Assembly (NCBI RefSeq): GCF_900091555.1
Contig: NZ_FMCX01000002.1
Coordinates: 124,001 to 188,000 of the forward strand
DNA length: 64,000 nucleotides
Direction of reading: 5' to 3'
Source: Micromonospora mirobrigensis
GTDB taxonomy: Bacteria; Actinomycetota; Actinomycetes; Mycobacteriales; Micromonosporaceae
The notes under the pieces are model-generated. The model was not told the origin of the DNA, made no database searches, and saw nothing but the letters and a program-made list of their open reading frames with translations. The first letter of the stretch is position 1. Every line of letters begins with the position of its first letter. The translations under genes and the position numbers were made by a program. Below are positions 1-7,551 of this stretch, piece after piece.

Positions 1-506
1 GTGCGATACACCGCATCGCCATCGCGGAGGAAGACATTGACCGCGAACCCGCCGCCGGGTGGCGCGCCGACGTCACCGCCGAACGGACTGTCCGCGGTGG
101 AATACCAGGTCATCACGTTGCCGACCCGACGCTTGTACGCCAGCGCCTCGTCGATCCGGCCCTGCGTGACGATGACGAACCGGGCGTCGTAGGCGTCCAG
201 CGCCTCCAGCCGGGTGAACTGCGAGGTGAACCCGGTGCAGCCGGGGCACTGCCACCGCTGGCCGGGAGACCACATGTGGTTGTAGACGATCAGTTGCGCC
301 CTGCCGTCGAACACGTCGACCAGCCGAACCGGGCCCTGCTCGCCCTCCAGGACGTAGTCGGGCATCCTCACCATCGGCAGCCGTCGGCGCTGGGCGGCGA
401 TCGCGTCCAGTTCCCGCGTCGCTGCCTTCTCCCGGACCCGCAACGCGTCGAGTTCACGCTGCCAGGTGGCGGCGTCGACGACGGGGGGCAATGCTGCGGC
501 GGTCAT
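1..506 (-). CDS. DUF899-family thioredoxin-like protein (partial, C-terminus outside window)
   Basis: The gene reads leftward from the ATG at 506-504 and stays open to the window edge, so at least 168 codons are present and the C-terminus is missing. The protein opens with a helical stretch (MTAAALPPVVDAATWQ), then has a thioredoxin-like core containing YNHMWSPG followed by CPGCTGFTSQF. The CPGC dithiol in this setting, with a later VTQGR and a WYSTADSPFGGD segment, is what I know from the DUF899 family (actinobacterial dithiol-disulfide isomerase-like proteins, cytoplasmic, substrate unknown). It is divergent from the VOC gene that follows. The family call is fairly secure; the redox role is inferred. 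Confidence 0.8.
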   Translation of the reverse strand, partial: MTAAALPPVVDAATWQRELDALRVREKAATRELDAIAAQRRRLPMVRMPDYVLEGEQGPVRLVDVFDGRAQLIVYNHMWSPGQRWQCPGCTGFTSQFTRLEALDAYDARFVIVTQGRIDEALAYKRRVGNVMTWYSTADSPFGGDVGAPPGGGFAVNVFLRDGDAVYR

Positions 507-671
507 GCTGTCTCCCTACTGGTCATGGGTTCGACCTTCCGCAGAGGTTGACCGCCCACGCCCGTCGAACTAATCGGTACGCAGACATCCGATCCCCGCG
601 CGCCCGCAGCCGGGCCCGACGGTCGCCTACCATCCCTTGCATCGGCAGGTTCGAGCGGACCGGGGTCGCCC

Positions 672-1097
672 ATGATCGGTCGGTTGCACCACGTGATCCT
701 CGACTGCCCCGACCCCGCCGCGCTCGCCGAGTTCTACTCGGCGCTGCTCGGTCTGCCGGTCACCTACCGCAGCGCCGACTTCGTGGTGGTGTCCCGCAAC
801 GACACCACCTCCGGCATCGCGTTCCAACTCGCCCCCGGCCATCGGCCACCCCGCTGGCCGGATCCGGCGCAGCCACAGCAGATCCACTTCGATGTCATGG
901 TCGACGACCTCGGCCAAGCCGCCACGGCCGTACTGGCGCTCGGCGCCACGGAACTGTCGGGCCGAAACCACGTCTACGCCGACCTGGCCGGCCACCCCTT
1001 CTGCCTGATCAACCGGCCGTCCTGGGCACCGCCGGTCCGCCCGGAACGGGACGGCCCACCGCCGGTCGATGCCTCCTCATGGGCCGAGCCGCGGTGA
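672..1097 (+). CDS. VOC (glyoxalase/bleomycin-resistance fold) protein
   Basis: A protein of 141 aa, about the usual size of a single-chain VOC protein. It opens with IGRLHHVILDCPDPAALAEF, the typical first beta-alpha unit, with a histidine in the usual metal-binding position. A second unit contains QIHFDVMVDDL, and the chain ends with AGHPFCLINRP, the usual last strand. The start ATG at 672 follows a weak purine-rich stretch. VOC proteins include glyoxalases, dioxygenases and antibiotic-binding proteins; nothing in the sequence or neighbours singles out one of these. It converges on the large ThuA/sugar-dehydrogenase gene, separated by a strong hairpin. Confidence 0.8.
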   Translation: MIGRLHHVILDCPDPAALAEFYSALLGLPVTYRSADFVVVSRNDTTSGIAFQLAPGHRPPRWPDPAQPQQIHFDVMVDDLGQAATAVLALGATELSGRNHVYADLAGHPFCLINRPSWAPPVRPERDGPPPVDASSWAEPR

Positions 1098-1104
1098 GCG
1101 CCGA

Positions 1105-1153
1105 GAGAGGGCCCTGGCCTCCTGCTCCACGCAGGCGCTGCCAGGGCCCTCTC
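1105..1153. terminator. Bidirectional hairpin terminator between convergent genes
   Basis: GAGAGGGCCCTGGC at 1105-1118 is exactly complementary to GCCAGGGCCCTCTC at 1140-1153, giving a 14-bp stem with a 21-nt loop. It lies between the stops of the VOC gene and the convergent ThuA gene and has no long T-run, as is usual in actinobacteria. Confidence 0.7.
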
Positions 1154-1161
1154 CTCGCCGG

Positions 1162-4100
1162 TCAGAGCTGCCGCACCCGCACGTCCCGGAACTCGATCAG
1201 GTCGTTGGTGCCGTGATTCTGCAACCCGATGAACCCGCTGAGGAACTGGCGCAGGTCCGTCGACGGGTCACCGGCCCGCGACGACGCCTTGCCCGGGGTG
1301 TTGTCGAACTCGTTGATCACCACACCGTTGCGGGTGATCGTGTAGTGCTGCCCGACCACCCGGACCTCGAAGTCGTTCCACTGCCCCTTCGGCGTCGGCC
1401 GGGCCTGCTCCAAGCCGACCGGGTCGAAGTTGTAGACGGAGCCGGTCTTCTGCGGCTCACCGGTCGGCCCGTCGTAGATCTGGTTCTCGTGGCCGCAGTA
1501 GATCGCCACCCAGGCCGACGAGTTGGCGGCTGAACCCACCTTGCCGCAGGCGGGCCGCTGGTCCACCGGCGTACGCGGGTCCGGGAACCGGGTGAACACG
1601 CCGCTGTTGGCGTACGTGCCCTCGGGTGAGACGTCCCGGAACTTCACCCGCACCGAGAAGTCGCCGTACTCCCTGCCGGCGTACCAGAGCATGCCCAGCC
1701 CGCCGGAGCTGCGGATCGACCCGTCGGTGCGCAGGGTGAACATGCCGCTGGGTGCCTGCCGCCAGTCCGCCAGGGACCCGGCGGTGCCGTCGAAGATGGT
1801 CTCGTACCCGGGGACCTTGCCGATCGGCGACTGCGCCGCCGCCCTGTTCAGCGCCGCGGCGGTCCTGTTGTCGATCGCCCCGGATCCGCGGGCCTCGTTG
1901 ACCACGGCGGCGACGTGGCTGACGAACCCGCCGTGGTCGGCCCAGTTCCGCTCGTCGTCGATCAGGTCGTTCAGGGTGCAGCCGCCGCCGACCTCGACGT
2001 TGGCCACGCCGGTGTCGGTGTCGAGCAGGTGGACGGTCTTGCCGGTGTCCGGCGCGGTGCAGCCGGCGAGCACGGAGATGGTCTCGGTGGCCACCTCGCC
2101 GTCGGCGTAGGTCACCTTCACGGTGACCTGGTAGGTGCCGTAATCGGCGTAGGTGTGCACCGGGTTCGCCTCGTGCGACACCGCGCTGCCGTCACCGAAG
2201 TTCCACTCCCAGGCCACACCGCCGATCCTGGCGCTGGAGAACTGGATGGTCCTCGGCTGGCTCTGCGCCACGGCCCGCACCCCGACGTCCTTCGGGTTCG
2301 GGGTGGCCGGCCCGCCGGTGTAGGCGACCCGGATCAGCTTCTGGTTGCCGTGCAGGCTGAAGAAGCCGCCCGCGTAGTCGAGCATGTAGAGCGCACCGTC
2401 CGGGCCGAACTTGGCGTCCATCCAGGACTGGAGCTGGTTGCCGCCGCTGCCGGAGCGGATGATCTGCCGCAGGTCCTCGGCGAAGGCCGGGGCGCCCTGA
2501 GTGGGCACGTTCTTCTTGTCGACGGTCACCGCCACCCGGTTGTTGGCGTTGGACTGGTCACCGATGAACCACTTGTCGTCCCAGTACTGCGGCCAGGCCA
2601 CGCCGCTTTCGGTGTCGACCTTCTCCCGCTGGTAGGTGGGGCCGTCCATGACCGCCTGGCCGCCGCCCTTGAGCCACGGGCGGGTGAAGGTCTCCTCGCC
2701 CACCTGGTAGCTGGGCAGGCCGCTGCCGTCGGCGCGCTCGGGGTAGACCGGGCCACCGCCCTGCGGCGAGTACCAGATCATGTTGTCCCGGGCCGGCGGG
2801 AGGTCCACCAGGCCGGTGTTGCGCGGCGAGGTGTTCTTCAGGTTGTCGCAGTCGTACCAGCCGGTGAGCTGGGTGGCGTCGGTGTTGCTGCGGTCCCGGT
2901 ACGGCTGCCGGTTGCCCATGCAGTACGGCCAGCCCTGGTTGCCCGCCGAGGTGATGATGGTGGCGGTCTCGTACTTCGCCGGGCCCAGCTCCGGGTCGGG
3001 GGCGCCGGCGTCCGGGCCCACCCAGGCGGCGGTGAGCCAGTGGTTCACCGGGTCCCAGGCGATCCGGGAGATGTTACGCACGCCCATCACGTAGATCTCC
3101 GGGCGGGTCTTGCCGCCACCCTCCTCCCTGCCGGTGAACAGGTTGCCCGCCGGGACGGTGTACGTGCCGTCGGCCTCCGGGTGGATCCGCAGGATCTTGC
3201 CGTTGAGGTCGTTGGTGTTGCCGGAGGTGCGTCGGGCGTCCTGGAAGGAGGTGCCCTTGTAGTCCTGGGTCCAGTTGTTGCCGGAGTAGCCGCTCGACCC
3301 GCCGGAGGAGTTGCTGTCACCGGAGCCGACGTAGAGGTTGCCGCTGTCGTCGAAGGTCATGCCGCCACCGGCGTGGCAGCAGCTGTGGATCTGGGTGTCC
3401 CAGGAGAGCAGGTCCTTGCGGGTGCCCTGGTCGATGGTCTGCTTCGCGGCGTCGTAGGTGAACCGGGAGACGGTCCGCTTGCCGATCCGCCTGTCCCGGT
3501 CGATCGACTCGTGCGGCATCCAGTAGACGTAGACCCAGCCGTTCTGGGCGAACTTCGGGTCCAGCGTGATGCCGACCAGACCCTCCTCGTTCTTGACCAG
3601 CTCGCTGCCGCTGCCCCGGTTGCCCATCACCGGCAGGGTGGTGAGCAGCTTGACCTGCTTGGTCTTCGGGTCCCACCGGTGGACGGTGCCGCAGCCCAGG
3701 CCCACCTTCGGGTCGTCCCAGCTGACGATCGGACCGGTCGGGCAGGCCGCCTTGCCGATGTAGAAGACCGTGCCGTCGGGCGCGACGGTCAGGCCGTGCG
3801 GCTCGCCGATCTGGTCGAGCTGGCCGGGCTGGTTGGCCGAGGTCAGCCGGTCAATGCGGTAGTTCGAGGCGATGGTGGCCTGGCAGTCGCCGCGCACCAT
3901 GCCGGTGGTCCACTTGATCGCGCCGGTCAGGTGGCTGGCGAACTGCTCGTCGCCCGCCCAGCTGGCGTCGGTGCGGCCCATGCCGGTGTAGAACGACCGG
4001 CCGCCGTCGTAGTCCTGGCACCAGGAGACCGGGTGGAAGGCGCCGTTGCCGCTCAGCCCCGGGTTGTAGCTGCTCTCCTCGACCTGGGCGACGGTGTGCA

Positions 4101-5208
4101 CCTTGCCGATGGGGTTGGCGTCCCAGTTGATCCACTGGTCGGAACGGCTGATGGTCAGCGGCAGGCCGGCGTTGGCCGGGTGCTGCCGGTCGGTGAGGTC
4201 GACCGTCGCCTTCTGCACGACCGAGTCGGGGGCCGGGCCGGAGTCCGGGCCGATCAGCCACAGCTCGGCGAGCTGGATCAGCGGCTCCCCGCTGTTCGCG
4301 GTGACGGTGAGCCGGTAGTGCTGGTAGGCGGCGGTGTTGGTGAAGCTGTACTGCTTGGTCTGGAACCGCTGCGCGAAGGTCTCGTTGCTGCGGGTGTCCA
4401 GGTCGACCCAGGTGGCGCCGTCGGTGGAGCCCTGCAGGGTCCAGTTCTTCGGGTCCCGGCCGGGGAAGTCGTTGGCCGAGGTCAGCGCGTACCGGGACAC
4501 CACGACGGGCTTGGCGAGCTTCGCGGCCAGCCAGCCGGTCGGGTTGAACGTCAGCCACTTCGTGCCGGTCGACCCGTCGACGGCCTTCGCGGCGGTCTCG
4601 TTCGGCGGGTTCTCCGCGCTGGCGGTGGCCGAGACGACCTTCTCGGCGTTGGGCAGGCCGGCCGCCGGTCGGGCCCCGATCAGGCCGGTGAACCAGGCCG
4701 AGTCCGGTTGGGCGCGGGCCGCGTCGTGCACGCCCACGAAACCGCCACCCCCCTTGACGTACGCCTGGAAGGCGGCCTCCTGGGCGTCGGTGAGGGCGAC
4801 GCCGTTGGCGGAGAGGAACACCACGCCCCGGTAGCGGGCCAGGTTGGCGAAGGTGAACGCGCCCGGGTCGGCGGTGACGTCGACGGTGAAGCCGTTCTCC
4901 GCGCCGAGGCCCTTGATCGCGGCGGCGGCCCGGGTCACCGGGTCGTCCTGCTTGTCGACCGGGCCGTGGAAGACCAGCACCTTCACCGCGGCGGCGGCGG
5001 GCGCGGCGGGCGCCTTCTCCCGGGTGGGGGTGGCCGCCTGGGCGGGCAGGGCGAGCACGCCGAGGGTCAGGGCGGCGCTGGAGGCCAGGGCGGCGACCCG
5101 GCGTCGGGTCGACGCGCCGCGGGTGGGCGGTGGTGTCGGGGATCCCGTCGGGTCGACGCCGAGGCGGGCGACCCATCGGGAGATCCGGGAATGGCGACTG
5201 TGGGCCAT
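1162..5208 (-). CDS. Secreted multidomain protein: ThuA (with inserted F5/8-C domain), sugar-dehydrogenase propeller, PKD, DUF1080
   Basis: The product is 1348 aa from the ATG at 5208, chosen because GAGGAG lies about 8 nt upstream; an in-frame ATG 17 codons earlier lacks this. Visible parts: a long Arg/Pro-rich N-terminus and signal peptide (to about 60); a ThuA-like glutamine-amidotransferase fold (about 76-187 and 328-437) interrupted by a discoidin/F5-8C-like domain (about 188-322); a glucose/sorbosone dehydrogenase-type beta-propeller (about 450-870) with an unusual HSCCHAGG motif (Cys610-Cys611); a PKD domain (about 880-965, WNFGDGS); a small two-cysteine module; and a C-terminal DUF1080 (3-keto-disaccharide hydrolase, LamG-like) domain. 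DUF1080 relatives cleave 3-keto-glycosides, so an extracellular sugar oxidation and cleavage role is likely. The substrate is unknown. Confidence 0.88.
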   Translation of the reverse strand: MAHSRHSRISRWVARLGVDPTGSPTPPPTRGASTRRRVAALASSAALTLGVLALPAQAATPTREKAPAAPAAAAVKVLVFHGPVDKQDDPVTRAAAAIKGLGAENGFTVDVTADPGAFTFANLARYRGVVFLSANGVALTDAQEAAFQAYVKGGGGFVGVHDAARAQPDSAWFTGLIGARPAAGLPNAEKVVSATASAENPPNETAAKAVDGSTGTKWLTFNPTGWLAAKLAKPVVVSRYALTSANDFPGRDPKNWTLQGSTDGATWVDLDTRSNETFAQRFQTKQYSFTNTAAYQHYRLTVTANSGEPLIQLAELWLIGPDSGPAPDSVVQKATVDLTDRQHPANAGLPLTISRSDQWINWDANPIGKVHTVAQVEESSYNPGLSGNGAFHPVSWCQDYDGGRSFYTGMGRTDASWAGDEQFASHLTGAIKWTTGMVRGDCQATIASNYRIDRLTSANQPGQLDQIGEPHGLTVAPDGTVFYIGKAACPTGPIVSWDDPKVGLGCGTVHRWDPKTKQVKLLTTLPVMGNRGSGSELVKNEEGLVGITLDPKFAQNGWVYVYWMPHESIDRDRRIGKRTVSRFTYDAAKQTIDQGTRKDLLSWDTQIHSCCHAGGGMTFDDSGNLYVGSGDSNSSGGSSGYSGNNWTQDYKGTSFQDARRTSGNTNDLNGKILRIHPEADGTYTVPAGNLFTGREEGGGKTRPEIYVMGVRNISRIAWDPVNHWLTAAWVGPDAGAPDPELGPAKYETATIITSAGNQGWPYCMGNRQPYRDRSNTDATQLTGWYDCDNLKNTSPRNTGLVDLPPARDNMIWYSPQGGGPVYPERADGSGLPSYQVGEETFTRPWLKGGGQAVMDGPTYQREKVDTESGVAWPQYWDDKWFIGDQSNANNRVAVTVDKKNVPTQGAPAFAEDLRQIIRSGSGGNQLQSWMDAKFGPDGALYMLDYAGGFFSLHGNQKLIRVAYTGGPATPNPKDVGVRAVAQSQPRTIQFSSARIGGVAWEWNFGDGSAVSHEANPVHTYADYGTYQVTVKVTYADGEVATETISVLAGCTAPDTGKTVHLLDTDTGVANVEVGGGCTLNDLIDDERNWADHGGFVSHVAAVVNEARGSGAIDNRTAAALNRAAAQSPIGKVPGYETIFDGTAGSLADWRQAPSGMFTLRTDGSIRSSGGLGMLWYAGREYGDFSVRVKFRDVSPEGTYANSGVFTRFPDPRTPVDQRPACGKVGSAANSSAWVAIYCGHENQIYDGPTGEPQKTGSVYNFDPVGLEQARPTPKGQWNDFEVRVVGQHYTITRNGVVINEFDNTPGKASSRAGDPSTDLRQFLSGFIGLQNHGTNDLIEFRDVRVRQL

Positions 5209-5392
5209 CTCGACTCCTCTGTTGCTGGTGTGAGGCGGGTGGTGCCGGATCGGTCGCACCGCCGCCGGTCGCGGCCCGCGCCCTGGTTCAGGGCGTACGC
5301 CGCCGCCGGCGCCACCCGTCGAGGGCGGCCGGTGCGTGGGGTGCAGGGGGTGGTGCCGGTGGTGGCCGCCGGGCGGCGGCCACCACCGGGGG

Positions 5393-6562
5393 TCAGTTGT
5401 GCTGGTGCGCGCCGCCGTCGGTGCCGGTCGCGCCGGTCATCGCCGAGTGGTCGTGGCCGCCGGGCGGCATCTGCCCGTTCTCGTCCAGGACGTGCAGCAT
5501 GGTGGACATGCCGGCGTCGGAGTGGAACTGCATGTGGCAGTGCAGCATCCAGTGGCCGGGGCCCACCGAGTCGCCGGCGATCACCTGCACGCCGAACGAG
5601 TCGCCGGGGCCGAGGGTCTTGTTGTCGATGATCGGCACCTGGTCGGCGAAGGGTTGACCGTTGCTCACCGTCCCGGTGCGGGTGTCGGCCCAGTTGTGGC
5701 CGTGCAGGTGGAAGGTGTGCATGTCGTTGCCGGTGCCGACCACCACGAACTCCACCCGCTCCCCCTTGCGGGCGACCAGGCAGCTCGGGCCGGGCTGCGG
5801 GTTGACCGGGTCGCAGGTGTCGGTGGCGGCGCCGCGGCGCAGGTTGATGCTCTGCCGGTCACCGAAGACGACGGTGTAGGTGCGGTCCGGCTTCGGGTCA
5901 CCCGGCCGGCGGACCACCACGCCGCCGAAGAGGCCGGCGCCGAGACCCTGGGTGCCGTGCGGGCCACCCACCACGTGGTCGTGGTACCACCAGTAGCCGG
6001 CGGTGCCGGGGCTGCCGGTCTTCTTGTCGGCCGGCTTGGCGTACCAGGTGTAGGTGCGGGACTGGCCGGGCGGCACGAACGAGCCGCTCTGCACGGTGCC
6101 GTCGGAAAGCTGGGTGTACTTCACCCCGTGCACGTGCAGCGAGACACCGAGCGGGTGAGCCGGGTCGGTACGCAGCTTGGTCAGCGTCTCGACCGACACC
6201 TGGTTGTGCAGGGTGATCGCCAGGCACTCCCCCTCGGTCATCTCCATCGTCGGGCCCGGATAGGACGCCGTCTGCGGGGTCAGGCCGTAACCGAGCCGCA
6301 CCTGGGTGCCGTCCGACGGCAGCTCCACCGCGTACAGCTGGAGGCTGCGGTCGGGCTTGGCGCAGCCGTCCGGCTTCTCCGGGAAGAACGCGTCCATCGC
6401 GCCACCCGCGACGGCGAGGCCGCCGGCACCGACCAGGGTGAGCAGCACGGTGGCCGCCACCACCAGCATCCGCCGGGCGCCGGTCACCGCCCGCGGGGCG
6501 GCCGGCTCCGCCGCGGGTGGCTGCCCGTCGGGTACGGTCTCCGGCAGCCGCCAGGCGCTCAT
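5393..6562 (-). CDS. Two-domain laccase-like multicopper oxidase
   Basis: The product is 389 aa. One N-terminal membrane segment (about 32-53) suggests a membrane anchor or uncleaved signal. All four copper-binding motifs are present: HVHG at 143-146, WYHDH at 192-196, HTFHLHGH at 282-289 and HCHMQFHSDAGM at 341-352. The length and the presence of both trinuclear-site halves fit the small two-domain laccases of actinomycetes, which act as trimers and reduce O2 to water while oxidising phenols or other donors. The C-terminus is histidine-rich (HDHSAM, HQHN), perhaps a copper-collecting tail. Its start overlaps the stop of the upstream isomerase-like gene by 4 bp (ATGA), so the two are translationally coupled. 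A cupredoxin protein in the same operon is a plausible electron partner. Confidence 0.93.
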   Translation of the reverse strand: MSAWRLPETVPDGQPPAAEPAAPRAVTGARRMLVVAATVLLTLVGAGGLAVAGGAMDAFFPEKPDGCAKPDRSLQLYAVELPSDGTQVRLGYGLTPQTASYPGPTMEMTEGECLAITLHNQVSVETLTKLRTDPAHPLGVSLHVHGVKYTQLSDGTVQSGSFVPPGQSRTYTWYAKPADKKTGSPGTAGYWWYHDHVVGGPHGTQGLGAGLFGGVVVRRPGDPKPDRTYTVVFGDRQSINLRRGAATDTCDPVNPQPGPSCLVARKGERVEFVVVGTGNDMHTFHLHGHNWADTRTGTVSNGQPFADQVPIIDNKTLGPGDSFGVQVIAGDSVGPGHWMLHCHMQFHSDAGMSTMLHVLDENGQMPPGGHDHSAMTGATGTDGGAHQHN

Positions 6563-7530
6563 CGCCCGCTCCGCAGCTCACGCATCCGCTGGTAGCTGCG
6601 TTCGGCGGCGCCCAGCGAGCCGGGCGGGTTGGGCTGGGCGTTCGGGGCGGAGTCCTGCTCCCAGAGGTATTCGAACCGGCCGCCGCCGTTGAGCTCGGTG
6701 AAGAAGTCGGTGAACGGGATCTGCCCGGCGCCGAACTCGACGTCCAGGTAGGAGTTGCCCTGCTGCGGGTCGGGCAGCGGGACACCATCCTTGACGTGGA
6801 ACAGCGGGTAGCGCTCCGGGTGGGCGTTGACGTAGTCCACCGGCCGGAAGCCCGGGTACTTCCGGGCCCCGCCGTACGCCCAGAGGATGTCCATCTCCAG
6901 GAACACGTAGCGGGGGTCGGTCAGCTCCAGGAACAGGTCGTAGAGGCGTACCTGCGGCGCGTCCGTGGCGAAAGCGAACTCGATGGTGTGGTTGTGCTGG
7001 TAGAGCTTGATGCCCCGAGCCGCGGCGGCCGCGCCCCAGGCGTTGAACTCCGCGGCGGCCCGCTGGTAGCCGGCGATGGTCCGGTCGCCGGTCGGGGCCG
7101 AGGCGGTGCCGACCGCCGGCATCCCGAGGATCTGCGCGACGTCGAGCTCCCACTCCAGGTTGGTGCGGAAGTCGTTCAGGCCGCGGTGGCTGCCGGCGGC
7201 CTTGAGGCCGTTGTCGTCGAGCAGCCGGCGGATCTGCTCCGGGGTGATCGCGCCGACGCTGCCCTGGGTGTAGCCGGCGAACTCCACCTCCCGGTAGCCG
7301 ATGCGGGACAGCTCCTCGAAGACGGCCGCGAAGCCGAGCTGGGAGATCTTGTCCCGGACGCTGTAGAGCTGGATGCCCAGGTGTCCCTGCGGGATGAGTC
7401 GGGCGCCGGTCTCGCTCTCGGTGGCCGCCGTCGCGGGCAGACCACCGGCGAGGGTGGCGGCGCCGACCGCGACGGTGGAGCCGGCCAGGGTACGCAGCAG
7501 CGCCCGGCGGTCGATCTTCTGCTTTGCCAT
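6559..7530 (-). CDS. Tat-exported sugar phosphate isomerase/epimerase-like TIM-barrel protein
   Basis: The product is 323 aa. The N-terminus KIDRRALLRTLAGS followed by a hydrophobic stretch ending PATAATE is a twin-arginine-type signal. The mature part is a xylose-isomerase-like AP_endonuc_2 barrel: GIQLYSVRDKI opens strand 1, EFAGYTQGS follows, and HNHTIEFA, FLEMDILWAYGG and FHVKDGVP supply the His, Glu, Asp and His residues that bind the metal in this family. Family members epimerise or isomerise sugars, and several work on 3-keto sugars or inositols. Its place between the DUF1080 genes suggests it processes a 3-keto sugar outside the cytoplasm; that is inference. It lies 21 bp after the cupredoxin-repeat gene and overlaps the laccase gene by 4 bp. 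Confidence 0.9.
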   Translation of the reverse strand: MAKQKIDRRALLRTLAGSTVAVGAATLAGGLPATAATESETGARLIPQGHLGIQLYSVRDKISQLGFAAVFEELSRIGYREVEFAGYTQGSVGAITPEQIRRLLDDNGLKAAGSHRGLNDFRTNLEWELDVAQILGMPAVGTASAPTGDRTIAGYQRAAAEFNAWGAAAAARGIKLYQHNHTIEFAFATDAPQVRLYDLFLELTDPRYVFLEMDILWAYGGARKYPGFRPVDYVNAHPERYPLFHVKDGVPLPDPQQGNSYLDVEFGAGQIPFTDFFTELNGGGRFEYLWEQDSAPNAQPNPPGSLGAAERSYQRMRELRSGR

Positions 7531-7551
7531 GATGTGTCGTCTCCCTGCGGA

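Noticed and set aside
1915..5631. Very long plus-strand open frame antisense to the ThuA/propeller gene
   Set aside because: It is low in aromatic residues and dominated by Val/Gly/Ala/Arg, has no domain or ribosome site, and the minus-strand frame carries clear domains. It is a GC-rich shadow.
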